Assembly: GCA_012839345.1 (NCBI GenBank)
Contig: DUNN01000033.1
Location: forward strand, 62,001-126,000
DNA: 64,000 nucleotides
From: Clostridiales bacterium
GTDB taxonomy: Bacteria; Bacillota; Clostridia; Oscillospirales; Acutalibacteraceae
Reading direction: 5' to 3'
Made by a program: the position numbers and the translations under genes
Shown: piece after piece, positions 19,025-29,263 of the stretch
Layout of the letters: every line of letters starts with the position of its first letter
How positions within the stretch are numbered: the first letter of the stretch is position 1
The notes under the pieces: model-generated
The model's database searches: none
What the model was told of the DNA's origin: nothing
The model's input: only the letters and a program-made list of their open reading frames with translations

Positions 19025-20212
19025 TTACAAAATTTCCTTTGCCAAGTCGCCCAAAATGTGAATGCCGCGTTCCAGCTGTTCGTCCGTCGGGGTGGAAAAG
19101 TTGATGCGGAACGACTGGCAGGGAAGAGTTTCATCCGTTAGGAACGCGTTGCCCGGCACCACGCATACCTTGCGCAGAACAGCCTGTTTGCAAAAGCCGG
19201 GCATATCTGCACCGTCTGGCAGGGTACACCATAGGAAAAGGCCGCCCTGAATGGGGTGATAGGTTATGGCAGCGGGGAAGTAGCGCCGGATAGCGTCTGC
19301 GGCAACCCCGTATTTTTTTCGGTAGATGGCGCGCAGGCGTTCCAGATGCGCGTCAAAGTCATAGTTGGAAAGAAATTCACTGCAAAGCATCTGCGCCCAA
19401 ATGTTGGTGTGCACGTCGCTGCCCTGTTTGCAGACCACCATTTTCTGAATAATCGGCTGTGGGGCAATGGCGTAGCCCACGCGCATGCCGGGGGAAATCA
19501 CTTTGGAAAAGCTGCCCGCGTAAATGACGATTCCGTCCTCATCGATGGATTTAATTGCTTCAATATGTTCCCCTTCAAACCGAAGGTCGCCGTACGGGTT
19601 GTCCTCCAAAATCAGCACATGGTACTTTTTCGCCAGCTCGTACAACCCGCGGCGTTTTTCCATGCTCATGGTTACGCCGGCTGGATTTTGAAAATTCGGA
19701 ATGGTGTAGATGAACCGAACGCGGGATTCCTCTTTCAGCGCCCGCTCCAGCTCTTCCAGATTGATTCCGTCCGGTTCCACCGGAATTCCGCGCAGGCGTG
19801 CCCGGTAGGAGCGGAAGGTGTTCAGCGCGCCGATAAAGCTTGGAGCTTCGCACAAAACCACGTCGCCTTCGTTGCAAAGGGATTTTGTGGCAAGGTCCAT
19901 TACCTGCTGAGCACCGCTGGTGACCAGCAGCATGTCAAAATCGCGGCCGATATGGTGCTTTTTCTTCATGTATTCGGTCAGCTGTTCCCGCAGGGGCGCG
20001 TAGCCCTCGGTGATGCTGTACTGGAGTGCATCAATGGGGCGTTCCACCATCAGTCGCGCGGAGATTTCCGCCAGTTCCCGGGTGGGGAAGGCTTCCGGCG
20101 CAGGGTTCCCTGCGGAAAGCGAAATGACGGCGGGGTCTGCCGCATATTTGAAAATTTCCCGGATGGCCGACGGTTTCAGCGTCAGCACACGGTCGGAAAA
20201 AAAGTAATCCAT
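19025..20212 (-). CDS. PLP-dependent class I/II aminotransferase (2-aminoadipate transaminase-like)
   Basis: LSAGNPAPEAFPT...VTSGAQQVMDLATKSLCNEGDVVLCEAPSF...YAGSFSKVISPGMRVGY. Start trimmed to MDYFFSDRV. Confidence 0.9.
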   Translation of the reverse strand: MDYFFSDRVLTLKPSAIREIFKYAADPAVISLSAGNPAPEAFPTRELAEISARLMVERPIDALQYSITEGYAPLREQLTEYMKKKHHIGRDFDMLLVTSGAQQVMDLATKSLCNEGDVVLCEAPSFIGALNTFRSYRARLRGIPVEPDGINLEELERALKEESRVRFIYTIPNFQNPAGVTMSMEKRRGLYELAKKYHVLILEDNPYGDLRFEGEHIEAIKSIDEDGIVIYAGSFSKVISPGMRVGYAIAPQPIIQKMVVCKQGSDVHTNIWAQMLCSEFLSNYDFDAHLERLRAIYRKKYGVAADAIRRYFPAAITYHPIQGGLFLWCTLPDGADMPGFCKQAVLRKVCVVPGNAFLTDETLPCQSFRINFSTPTDEQLERGIHILGDLAKEIL

Positions 20213-20515
20213 TTCAGTCAGCTCCGATCCAAACAAAATAGGGGTCGCATTTTTTCCTTGCAAAATGTGGGCCCAACCCCGGCCCACAAGTAGTTTTCAG
20301 AAGAAAGGTGCGGTAAGAGAAATCTGCCATTCTTATGTAATATTTTTATTTTACCACAGAATGGGATGTGTGACCATAGTGTGTTTTATTTTTTCCTCGA
20401 TGGCCGTGTATAGCGTTGTTTTTACAAACAACGACCGGAAAAAACCTTATAAATATGAAAATCTTCAATAAAATGATGGAAAAGGAAGCAAACCGCCAGA
20501 ATATTACAACACGTT

Positions 20516-20548
20516 ATGACAATTCGTAACATATACATATAGTATAAT
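20516..20548 (+). promoter_or_regulatory. Candidate Spo0A-type spoIIE promoter
   Basis: ATGACA - 21 nt - TATAAT; no -35 match at 16-18 nt spacing. Confidence 0.5.
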
Positions 20549-20617
20549 TATATTTACCAAAAAATGGACAAGTATCCATGAATGTGTATCCAAATATTTT
20601 ATGGCGGTGATTTTATA

Positions 20618-22942
20618 ATGGATAGAGTTAAGACCCGGAAAATCAATTTTGCGGAGGTTGCTGCGGCGCCCGCAAAAGTGGTGGCAAGGCAGCTGGTTTA
20701 CTTTACTGTTGGGCTGCTTTGTGCGCGGGGGATTGTCTTTGGAAAGTATGCGCCGTTTGGGGTTGCGGCGGTGGCAGCCTGCCCGTACTCTACCCTTTGG
20801 AGCGTCATACTTGGCACGGTAGCGGGGTATCTGCTGCCGTCCACCGCGTCCGTTCCGGTGCATTACATTGCGGGCGTGCTGGCGGCTGCGGCGATTCGCT
20901 GGACGCTGAACGATTTGATGAAGCTGAAGACGCACCCGGCGTTTGCGCCGCTAACGGCTTTTCTGCCGATGCTTGCAACAGGGCTGGCCATTCTGTTCGT
21001 CAACGGCTCCGGTACCGCCACGGCTGCCATGTATTTGGCCGAATCCCTGCTTGGAGGCGGTATGGCATATTTTATGTCCCGCTCGTTTGCTGTTGTGGAA
21101 TCCGGTAAAAAAGCCGGGGAACTGACCCCGCAGGAAGTGGCCTGCCTTGCACTTGGAACAGGCGTGCTTCTGCTTTCTCTTTCTGCGCTTACCATCGGGC
21201 CGGTCTCCATTGCACGGGTACTTGCTGTGATTGCGATTCTGTTCGCTGCGCGGTATGGCGGTGTATCCGGCGGGAGCGTGGCGGGCATTGCCGCCGGCGT
21301 GGTGTTCAGTTTGTCAACCTCGGGCCTAAACTACCTTTCGGGTGCGTACGCGCTGGGGGGCCTGATGGCAGGTCTCTTTTCGCCGGTGGGGCGTCTTGCT
21401 TCCGTCGCAGCGTTTATTCTGGCCAACGGGGTGGCGTCCCTGCAGGTGGGCAGCCAAACGGCAGTGCTGAACGGTCTTTACGAGGTGATGGCCGCAACGG
21501 TGGTTTATATTGCCCTGCCCAGCCGGCTTGGGCTGCCGCTGGTCGGGCTGTTTTCCCGCACGGATGACAACGCGCGAGCCGATGGGCTGCGCCGCTCCGT
21601 CATTATGAAGCTGGACTACGCCGCGAAAGCGCTGGGCAGCGTAACGGAAACGGTGGAGGATGTTTCCAAGAAGCTTTCCGTGGTTTGCGCCCCGGACATT
21701 AACGGAGTGTATAAAAAGGCGATTGATACGGTCTGCGGCAACTGCGGACTGAAATACTATTGCTGGGAACGGAATTACAACGAGAGCATGAATGCGTTCA
21801 ATGACCTGACGGAAAAGCTGAGAAGCAGGGGCTATATTGAACGGGAGGATTTTCCTGCTCAGTTTGCCACCCATTGCAGTCGTATGAATTCCGTTGTAAA
21901 TTCCGTAAATGAGATTTACCACGATTTTACCATTCGGGATGCAGCGGAAAGCCGGGCGCGTCAAATCCGCAGCATGGTTACCGACCAATTTATGACAACC
22001 AGCAATATGCTGGAGGATATGGCGAGCGAACTGGAGCTGTATGAACGCTTCGACTTTACCGCTGCGCAGAGGGTGAATGATGTGCTCCGCAGCGCAGGCA
22101 TTCTGCCGATTGACATCAGCTGCCGCACCGACCGTTTCGACCGGATGTCCATCGAAATTATCGCCGCTCCGGCAGAGGGGGTTCGCCTGAATCGTGCCCA
22201 GCTGACCGCTGAAATTTCCCGCGCGTGCGGAAGAGTGTTTCAGCAGCCCTGTGTCAGCCTGGTCAAGGGAAAGTTCCGGATGCAGATGAGCGAGATGCCG
22301 CTTTACCGCGCGGTGACCGGTTGTGCTCAGCACTCCTGTGGGAACGCACAGCTTTGCGGCGACAGCTGGGAATGCTTTTCCGACGGAAACGGCCGTCAAA
22401 TTACTATGGTCTGTGACGGCATGGGAACTGGTGGACGCGCGGCGGTGGACGGTGCTATGGCAAGCGGAATCATGTCGCGTATGATTAAGGCCGGAATCGG
22501 GTTTGATGCGGCGTTGAAAATTGTAAACTCGGCTCTGATGGTCAAATCGGGCGATGAATCGCTTTCCACCATTGACCTTGCCGCTGTGGATTTGTTCAGC
22601 GGCAGCGTAGAAATTATGAAGGCCGGAGCGCCCATCAGCATCCTGAGGAAAAACGGACGTGCGGTAAAAGTGGACGCGCCCAGTCTTCCTATCGGCATTT
22701 TGAACGACACGAAGTTTGCGAAAGCATCGGAAACGCTGGAGGAAGGGGATTTACTGGTACAGCTTTCGGACGGCGCCCTTGCTGCGGGCGATGAATGGGT
22801 TTGCAAAGTCATTGAAACATGGAATGGACAGGTTCCGCAGGAGTTGGCCGAGGAACTGGTTTCCCAGGCGATTTCCCGCCGCAGCGACGGCCATGATGAC
22901 GACATTACCGTTTTGGTTTTAAAGCTGTTTAAGCGGGAATAG
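20618..22942 (+). CDS. spoIIE: Stage II sporulation protein E (PP2C phosphatase)
   Basis: Poly-TM N-terminus, VCGNCGLKYYCW, PP2C motifs MVCDGMGTGGRAAVDGAMAS, GAPISILRK, SDGALA, DGHDDDITVLVLKL. Confidence 0.95.
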   Translation: MDRVKTRKINFAEVAAAPAKVVARQLVYFTVGLLCARGIVFGKYAPFGVAAVAACPYSTLWSVILGTVAGYLLPSTASVPVHYIAGVLAAAAIRWTLNDLMKLKTHPAFAPLTAFLPMLATGLAILFVNGSGTATAAMYLAESLLGGGMAYFMSRSFAVVESGKKAGELTPQEVACLALGTGVLLLSLSALTIGPVSIARVLAVIAILFAARYGGVSGGSVAGIAAGVVFSLSTSGLNYLSGAYALGGLMAGLFSPVGRLASVAAFILANGVASLQVGSQTAVLNGLYEVMAATVVYIALPSRLGLPLVGLFSRTDDNARADGLRRSVIMKLDYAAKALGSVTETVEDVSKKLSVVCAPDINGVYKKAIDTVCGNCGLKYYCWERNYNESMNAFNDLTEKLRSRGYIEREDFPAQFATHCSRMNSVVNSVNEIYHDFTIRDAAESRARQIRSMVTDQFMTTSNMLEDMASELELYERFDFTAAQRVNDVLRSAGILPIDISCRTDRFDRMSIEIIAAPAEGVRLNRAQLTAEISRACGRVFQQPCVSLVKGKFRMQMSEMPLYRAVTGCAQHSCGNAQLCGDSWECFSDGNGRQITMVCDGMGTGGRAAVDGAMASGIMSRMIKAGIGFDAALKIVNSALMVKSGDESLSTIDLAAVDLFSGSVEIMKAGAPISILRKNGRAVKVDAPSLPIGILNDTKFAKASETLEEGDLLVQLSDGALAAGDEWVCKVIETWNGQVPQELAEELVSQAISRRSDGHDDDITVLVLKLFKRE

Positions 22943-23118
22943 AGCGTGGACAAGCGGGAAAATTAAAAGTGAACCAATTGAAACAACGGTTAAATTCCTG
23001 ATACAAAACTTGCATCTCGCTTCCTGATGGTGTAAGATGATACTGCACACAGGGAGCTGAAAGGAAAGCCGGATTCCCGGAAAAGTGGGTTTCGGCTTAT
23101 GATCAGGAGGTATTCTAT

Positions 23119-23826
23119 ATGCGCAACCGATTCAGAAAATTCATGATTGTATGTCTTGCTTTTGCTATGATTTTATCGCTTTCCGCCTGCAATAAACCCG
23201 ATCAGACACCGAGTTCTCCCTCTTCTTCCTCGCAAGCACCCTCCAGCCCGGTATCGTCGGAGGAATCTTCGTCTTCTACCACATCCGTGGAAGCGGCTTC
23301 TTCGCAGGTGTCTTCCAGTGAGACCTCCCAGTCTGCTTCTTCGGCGAACGAAGAACAGCAGAAGGCCATGCTGCAGAACATGAAGAAGGCGGCTCAGGAA
23401 GGAAAAGTCCTAAACATTGATTTTGCTGTGAAAACCAATTTGGTGGACGAAGTGCAGGAAAAATGGGGTAAAGAAGATAAGTCCGAGTATATTGCCGCCG
23501 CAAAGGGTACTTATGTGACTTATGCCAAGCATAACGCCGTGTTCGGCTTTAACAAGGGCTCTCAGCTATTTGAAGTGCGTTCTACGGACAGCACACTGAA
23601 GAACATTACGCTTTCTCAGACGAAAGCAGTTTTCGGCAAGCCAGATTACGACAACAAGGGCTCCAACGAAGAAATCATTGGGTATGTCATTACAAAGGAA
23701 TTTAAAATTCTGATGGTGTTCCCAACGGCCAAATCGGGCGAAGACCCAAAACTGGACCATTATTCCGTATTCTACCCCGATGGAACGGTGAATTCCATGG
23801 CAGATGATCCCGGCAGGCAGTGGTAA
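23119..23826 (+). CDS. Ser-rich lipoprotein with YjgB/DUF4309-like domain
   Basis: Lipobox LSLSAC, Ser-rich linker, then VDEVQEKWGKEDKSEYIAAAKGTYVTYAKHNAVFGFNKGSQLFEVRS...DHYSVFYPDGTVN. Confidence 0.8.
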   Translation: MRNRFRKFMIVCLAFAMILSLSACNKPDQTPSSPSSSSQAPSSPVSSEESSSSTTSVEAASSQVSSSETSQSASSANEEQQKAMLQNMKKAAQEGKVLNIDFAVKTNLVDEVQEKWGKEDKSEYIAAAKGTYVTYAKHNAVFGFNKGSQLFEVRSTDSTLKNITLSQTKAVFGKPDYDNKGSNEEIIGYVITKEFKILMVFPTAKSGEDPKLDHYSVFYPDGTVNSMADDPGRQW

Positions 23827-23848
23827 TCATAAAATTAAAAATCCAAAA

Positions 23849-23885
23849 ATAAAAGGAACTGCCGCAAGGCAGTTCCTTTTTTGTA
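23849..23885. terminator. Rho-independent terminator
   Basis: aaaaggaactgccgcaaggcagttcctttttt. Confidence 0.85.
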
Positions 23886-23895
23886 GAACAGCATT

Positions 23896-24669
23896 TTATA
23901 TTCCGAATAGTGTTTCCGCGTTGCGGCGGGTGAGCAGAAGAAGTTCCTCCGGTGTCGTGCCGCGGATTTCCGCGATTCGGCGGGCAACCCAAGCAATCAG
24001 GGAAGAGTCATTTCGCTTGCCGCGGAATGGAACGGGTGCCATATACGGGCAGTCCGTTTCCAACAGAAGCCGTTCCGCCGGTACCGCCGCGGCAACTTCG
24101 ACCGGGACGCGTGCGTTTTTGAAGGTGACCGCGCCGCCAAGGCCGATATACATTCCCAGGCGAAGCACTTCCTTCGCCATTTCTACGCTGCCGGAAAAGC
24201 AGTGCACCACACCCTTCGGGCGGTGTTTGCGCAGCAGCTCCATGGTGTCCCCATGTGCTTCGCGGTCATGCACAATAATGGGCAGATCGCGGGCTTTCGC
24301 CAGCTGAATCTGTTCTTCGAAAAGCTGAATTTGTTCTTCGCGCGGTGCGTTTTCCTCAAAATGATAATCGAGCCCGATTTCGCCCACGGCCACGATTTTT
24401 GGGGATGAAAGAAGCACTTCCAGCTGTTCCATGGCATCGGCGGGCGCATCCTTAACGCATTCGGGGTGAATACCCGCCGCCGCATAAAAGTAGGGATATT
24501 TCGCCGCGAGTTCGATGGACGCGCGGGAAGAATCTAAATCCGAACCGCAGTTTACGACATTGCAGATGCCTTTTTGCGGCAGCTCCGCGAGGAACACTTC
24601 CCGGTCTTCGTCAAATGCCGCATCGTCATAATGCGCGTGGGAATCAAAGATATTACGATACTCCGCCAT
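23896..24669 (-). CDS. TatD family metal-dependent hydrolase
   Basis: IFDSHAHYDDAAF, AVGEIGLDYHF, HCFSGS, LLETDCPYMAP. Confidence 0.95.
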   Translation of the reverse strand: MAEYRNIFDSHAHYDDAAFDEDREVFLAELPQKGICNVVNCGSDLDSSRASIELAAKYPYFYAAAGIHPECVKDAPADAMEQLEVLLSSPKIVAVGEIGLDYHFEENAPREEQIQLFEEQIQLAKARDLPIIVHDREAHGDTMELLRKHRPKGVVHCFSGSVEMAKEVLRLGMYIGLGGAVTFKNARVPVEVAAAVPAERLLLETDCPYMAPVPFRGKRNDSSLIAWVARRIAEIRGTTPEELLLLTRRNAETLFGI

Positions 24670-24670
24670 A

Positions 24671-26620
24671 TCAGCGAATCCTGCTCCCTGCGGGGACGCC
24701 GTCCACAAACACAACCCGAACGTCGTTTTCGCCAGCGTCGGCGGCCAAAATCATACCCTGGCTTTCCACACCGCACAGAACGGCAGGCTTCAGGTTGGCC
24801 ACCAGAATGATGCTGTGACCGATAAGGTCTTCCGGCTTGTACCACTGTGCGATGCCGGAAGCCACTGTGCGTTCGCCCGTACCGTCATCCAGCGTCAGCT
24901 TCAGCAGCTTTTTCGCGCGTTTGATTGGCTCGCAGGCTTTTATGGTCGCAACCCGCAGCTCCACCTTACTGAAATCGTCTATTCCGATTTGTGCAAGGCC
25001 CATAATTTTTTTCGCTTCCGGCTGTGCCTTCGTGTTTTCTGCACTAGGGTTCGGAATCAGCTGGTTCAGCTCTTCAATTTCCTTTTCCACGTCGATACGC
25101 GGGAACAGGGTTTCACCCTTGCGAATCACTGCGTCGGTGGGAAGAACACCCCACTGTGCCGCAGATTCATACGTCACCGCCTGTGCCCCAACGCCGAGTT
25201 GGGCTTGAATCTTCGGTGCGGTTTCCGGCATGAAGGGGGTAATCAGAACGGAAACGATGCGCAGGCTTTCGCACAGGTTGTAAATGACCGTTGCAAGGCG
25301 CGCGCGTTTGCTTTCGTCCTTCCCAAGGGCCCAAGGCATGGTTTCGTCAATATACTTGTTCGTGCGGGCGATCAGCTTCCAGATTTCCGCCAGAGCGGTG
25401 CTGAACTGGTAGCTATCGATTGCGGCGTCGCACTTGGCGCGGAGTCCCTTTGCCATTTCAATCAATTCGTCGTCCACCGGAGCACTTTCCCGCTGTGCAG
25501 GGATGACCCCGCCGAAGTATTTTTCTGCCATGGCGGTGGTACGGGAAAGCAGGTTGCCCAAATCGTTGGCAAGGTCGGCATTAATGCGGTTAATCAGCGC
25601 TTCGTTGGTGAACAGTCCGTCCGCTCCGAAAGGAATTTCACGCAGCAGGAAATAACGGATGGCGTCTACGCCGTAGCGGTTGCACAAGATAACCGGGTCC
25701 ACCACGTTGCCTTTGGACTTGCTCATCTTCGTGCCGTCGCCGAACAGCAGCCAGCCGTGGCCGTAAACCTGCTTCGGCAGGGGAAGATCCAGCGCCATCA
25801 GCATGGCGGGCCAAATGATGGTGTGGAAACGCACAATTTCCTTTCCCACAAAGTGAACGTCTGCGGGCCAGTATTTGCGGTAGTCAGAGTCGTCCTCCGA
25901 GCCGTAACCCATTGCGGTAATATAGTTGGTCAGTGCGTCCAGCCAGACGTACACCACATGCTTGGGGTCGAAATCAACCGGAATGCCCCAGGTAAAGCTG
26001 GTGCGGGATACGCATAGGTCCTCCAGACCCTGCTTAATGAAATTAATCATTTCATTTTTGCGGCTGTCCGGCTGAATAAAGTCCGGCTGATCCTCATACA
26101 GTTTCAGCAGGCGGTCTGCGTAATTGGAAAGACGGAAGAAGTAGGCTTCTTCGTTTGCCAGCTTGACTTCGCGCCCGCAGTCAGGGCATTTTCCATCTTT
26201 CAGCTGGGTTTCTGTCCAGAACGATTCGCAGGGCGTGCAGTACCAGCCTTCGTATTTTCCTTTATAGATTTCACCTTTGTCGTACAGGGCTTTAAAAATT
26301 TTCTGTACGGCCTTTACGTGATAATCGTCCGTGGTACGGATAAAACGGTCATTAGAGATGTTCAGCAGCTTCCATAAGTCCTGGAATCCGGCCACAATTT
26401 TATCCACGTATTCTTTCGGGGTAACCCCTTCTTTTGCGGCGTTAATTTCAATCTTCTGGCCGTGTTCGTCCGTCCCGGTCAGAAACATGACGTCATAGCC
26501 CTGCATTCGTTTGTAGCGCGCAATGGCATCGCTCGCGACCGTGCAGTAGCTGTGGCCGATGTGCGCTTTGCCGGAGGGGTAATAAATCGGCGTGGTAATG
26601 TAGAATGTTTTCTTTTCCAT
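24671..26620 (-). CDS. metG: Methionyl-tRNA synthetase
   Basis: FYITTPIYYPSGKAHIGHSY, KMSKSKGNVVDP, C-terminal tRNA-binding domain. Start trimmed to MEKKTFY. Confidence 0.97.
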   Translation of the reverse strand: MEKKTFYITTPIYYPSGKAHIGHSYCTVASDAIARYKRMQGYDVMFLTGTDEHGQKIEINAAKEGVTPKEYVDKIVAGFQDLWKLLNISNDRFIRTTDDYHVKAVQKIFKALYDKGEIYKGKYEGWYCTPCESFWTETQLKDGKCPDCGREVKLANEEAYFFRLSNYADRLLKLYEDQPDFIQPDSRKNEMINFIKQGLEDLCVSRTSFTWGIPVDFDPKHVVYVWLDALTNYITAMGYGSEDDSDYRKYWPADVHFVGKEIVRFHTIIWPAMLMALDLPLPKQVYGHGWLLFGDGTKMSKSKGNVVDPVILCNRYGVDAIRYFLLREIPFGADGLFTNEALINRINADLANDLGNLLSRTTAMAEKYFGGVIPAQRESAPVDDELIEMAKGLRAKCDAAIDSYQFSTALAEIWKLIARTNKYIDETMPWALGKDESKRARLATVIYNLCESLRIVSVLITPFMPETAPKIQAQLGVGAQAVTYESAAQWGVLPTDAVIRKGETLFPRIDVEKEIEELNQLIPNPSAENTKAQPEAKKIMGLAQIGIDDFSKVELRVATIKACEPIKRAKKLLKLTLDDGTGERTVASGIAQWYKPEDLIGHSIILVANLKPAVLCGVESQGMILAADAGENDVRVVFVDGVPAGSRIR

Positions 26621-26925
26621 GATAAAGATCATCCTTTCGTTGCTGACCGGAAGTTTCCGCCGCTTTTGGCGGCCAGTGTTACGCCGGGAGCCGGATTCCC
26701 GTAAGGGAAAATCAGCTTTTTTCAGGACCGCTTGTCCATTCGCAGGATAAGTGATGAAAAATGATTTTCCCAAGCGCCTGAAAAACGGCTAAATCACCGG
26801 GTAAAGATTAACTTATTTATTATATCATTTAATATAACAGAAGAAAAGGCAAAAATACCCTTACCCGGTCACAAAGACTGAGTTTTTGTGGCTTTTTGCG
26901 GTACTTACCAAGGTTTCGCAGGATT

Positions 26926-26962
26926 AAAATGAGCCTCCGCTCATTGCAGGCGGAGGCTCACA
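26926..26962 (-). terminator. Terminator downstream of the LCP gene
   Basis: gagcctccgc/gcggaggctc stem with minus-strand T-run. Confidence 0.8.
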
Positions 26963-26968
26963 GAAAAT

Positions 26969-28114
26969 TCAGTTGGATTCGGTGTCCCCGGTTTGCCCGT
27001 AAAGGAATTCCCGGAGCAGGGCACTGTTTTTCGTCAGGTCGGGCACCAACACTGCGCCGACCCCTTTAACGGTTTTGTCCTCATAGGTTCCGGTGTTTGG
27101 CACATGCATGGTTTTCATCGGGTAGTTTGAAACCGGTCCTGCTATGGAGGCAAGGTACAACAGCTCGGCGTCGGTCAGGTTGGTTTTTACATACGGGAGA
27201 TAGTCGTACATAATTTTGTTGACTTCCAGCGGATTCATGGATTTCATCTTTTTAATCATCAGTTCTACCACTTCACGCTGACGCCCAGTGCGGCCGAAGT
27301 CATCGTCAATTTCACGGATTCGCGCGTAATACAGCGCAAGCTTGCCGTTCAGGTGGTTTACGCCCGGTTTCAGATTGCTGCCCATATTCCGGTTTTCCGC
27401 CTCGCAGACAGCCTTGTCCATGTTAATATCAAGCCCGCCCATTTTATCAATGAGAGTCGCGAAATTGTCGCTGTTGATGGAAATGTATTTATCAATATTA
27501 ATACGGTAGTTGTTTTCCAATGTCTGCATGGTCAGGGCGGCCCCGCCATGGGCAAAAGCCGCGTTCAGCTTGGCTTTCCCAACCGTTGGAATTTCCAGGT
27601 AGCTGTCGCGCAGGAAAGACACCAGACGAAGCGTTTTGGTGTTGTTGTCAATGGAAATCAGCATATTGGTGTCGGAACGCCCGTCCGAGCCGTCCTCGTT
27701 TTTGTCGATTCCAATCAGCAGAATATTAGTAATATTTTTGTCGGAGATCACGCTCCAGGTCGGCGCTGCTTTTGGTTGCTGCACGTATTTTTCCGTGTTG
27801 TCGTCCCCAGAACGGTCAAGCCGAGAAGCCATTAACACTGCGTAGCCGATTACGCCGATAGCAACGACCAGTAGGATGGACATGAATCCGATAAAAAACT
27901 TTTTCAGGCCTCCGCCTTTTTTTCTGCGCTTTTTTGTGCGGTAGCGGGAAGCATCCTGTGCAGCCGCGCTGCGGCTGCGATAAGGCTGCCGATCCACATA
28001 GTTGTAACGGTCGAATTCCTCTGTGTCATATGTGGCCCGGCGGCGGGTATTTTGCGGCCGGGAGTTGGAATATAGATCCCGCTGCGGCCGGTTTTTGCCG
28101 TTTCGTTTGTCCAT
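26969..28114 (-). CDS. LCP (LytR-CpsA-Psr) family protein
   Basis: NILLIGIDKNEDGSDGRSDTNMLISIDNNTKTLRLVSFLRDSYLEIP...AFAHGGA...ALYYARIREIDDDFGRTGRQREVV. Confidence 0.95.
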   Translation of the reverse strand: MDKRNGKNRPQRDLYSNSRPQNTRRRATYDTEEFDRYNYVDRQPYRSRSAAAQDASRYRTKKRRKKGGGLKKFFIGFMSILLVVAIGVIGYAVLMASRLDRSGDDNTEKYVQQPKAAPTWSVISDKNITNILLIGIDKNEDGSDGRSDTNMLISIDNNTKTLRLVSFLRDSYLEIPTVGKAKLNAAFAHGGAALTMQTLENNYRINIDKYISINSDNFATLIDKMGGLDINMDKAVCEAENRNMGSNLKPGVNHLNGKLALYYARIREIDDDFGRTGRQREVVELMIKKMKSMNPLEVNKIMYDYLPYVKTNLTDAELLYLASIAGPVSNYPMKTMHVPNTGTYEDKTVKGVGAVLVPDLTKNSALLREFLYGQTGDTESN

Positions 28115-28369
28115 GTTCAGTCACCATTTCTCCGTGCATTAAAGACGGTTTTTTGAAAGCCGGTTTCGCACGGAAGCCGGTTTTATTGGGAAACAGAATT
28201 TTTGGTACCATTCTTTTACAACATAACGTGACCAAATTGTAATAAAAGCAAATTGATACAAAAAGCAGTATCATTTTATTGCAAAATGAATCATCTGTCA
28301 ACAGTTATGTAAACTTATGGCATTTTTGTAACTTATTTGAAGGATGTTTTTAATTTTAGATTGCAAAAT

Positions 28370-28396
28370 AAAAAGGCCGGCGTTCTGCCGGCCAAG
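28370..28396 (-). terminator. Terminator
   Basis: ggccggcgttctgccggcc flanked by plus-strand A-run (T-run on minus). Confidence 0.75.
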
Positions 28397-28407
28397 TGAC
28401 AGCTGTT

Positions 28408-28656
28408 TCAGCAGCAGTTCATTAAATTGTTAAGCAGACTTTTCAGATAATAGTCCTTTGCTGCGGCGGCTGTTGCAAAATGGAGGTGTCGCTGGCATAG
28501 ATACGATAAGCTCGCGCTCCAGTCATCCACCGTAAAATCCTCCGGATTTACCGAACTTACAATCCGGATAATCTCGGCACTGTTTTTTGCAAGCAGCAGG
28601 TCGGAAACATAGAGTCCGCTTTTCTCAGCTATATGGTCTATCAACCTTTCACTCAT
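28408..28656 (-). CDS. Hypothetical small protein (82 aa)
   Basis: MSERLIDHIAEKSGLYVSDLLLAKNS...; terminator follows; no family recognised. Confidence 0.55.
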   Translation of the reverse strand: MSERLIDHIAEKSGLYVSDLLLAKNSAEIIRIVSSVNPEDFTVDDWSASLSYLCQRHLHFATAAAAKDYYLKSLLNNLMNCC

Positions 28657-28945
28657 ATGTATCTGCCTTTCTTCTGAATGCGTGGGATCTGTCGTATGGG
28701 AGCACGTGATTCCAATATGAAAATTCGTTTGCAGAACGCTGCGCGTGTTATACGGCAAATTTCGGTCAGGTAAAATACCCCAACCGCTTCTGAATCTCAT
28801 TATAGTTTGAAAATAATAATAAGTCAACATTTTGATGTAAAAATAAGAAAATACGTGACTAATTCTGTCGATTATGGTGCTTTTTTGTAGACTGGATTTT
28901 AAATTTTTTCAAAAGCAGCTGCCAATTTTCGCGCTTTTTCGGTCA

Positions 28946-28973
28946 TTGACTTTAATGACATGCCTGTTATAAT
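28946..28973 (+). promoter_or_regulatory. SigA-type promoter
   Basis: TTGACT - 16 nt - TATAAT upstream of the 29081 small ORF. Confidence 0.65.
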
Positions 28974-29080
28974 AGAAGCAACCCCTGTCCAAGGGAAATT
29001 CGATTTTTTCCGCGAAAAGCAGGACGGAATTAGGCGTACCGCCAAAGCTTCCGGCTTGCACCGAAAGGATGACCATAAAA

Positions 29081-29203
29081 ATGAAATCTCAAAACAAGCC
29101 GGGGCGTCATCACGTCGATGGCCGCAGGCTGATTGTGCAGATTGTTGCGCTGCTGATTGTCCTGGTGATTATCGGCGGCACTTTGCTAGCCGCTTTATAT
29201 TGA
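29081..29203 (+). CDS. 40-aa single-pass membrane microprotein
   Basis: MKSQNKPGRHHVDGRRLIVQIVALLIVLVIIGGTLLAALY; SD gaaaggatg; promoter upstream. Below the size cut-off of the ORF track. Confidence 0.65.
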   Translation: MKSQNKPGRHHVDGRRLIVQIVALLIVLVIIGGTLLAALY

Positions 29204-29263
29204 AATTTCAGCTTCAAAGTCGGATTCTGCTTTGGTTGAGAAAAGGGACAAATAACGGCAATG

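Noticed and set aside
19256-20293. 345-aa plus-strand ORF opposite the aminotransferase gene
   Set aside because: Antisense shadow; composition not protein-like.
21326-22399. 357-aa minus-strand ORF within spoIIE
   Set aside because: Antisense shadow of spoIIE; no RBS or recognisable domain.
26621-26870. Possible T-box or SAM riboswitch before metG (and T-box before trpS)
   Set aside because: No T-box GGTGG sequence, anti-terminator pair or SAM aptamer core could be found on the minus strand.
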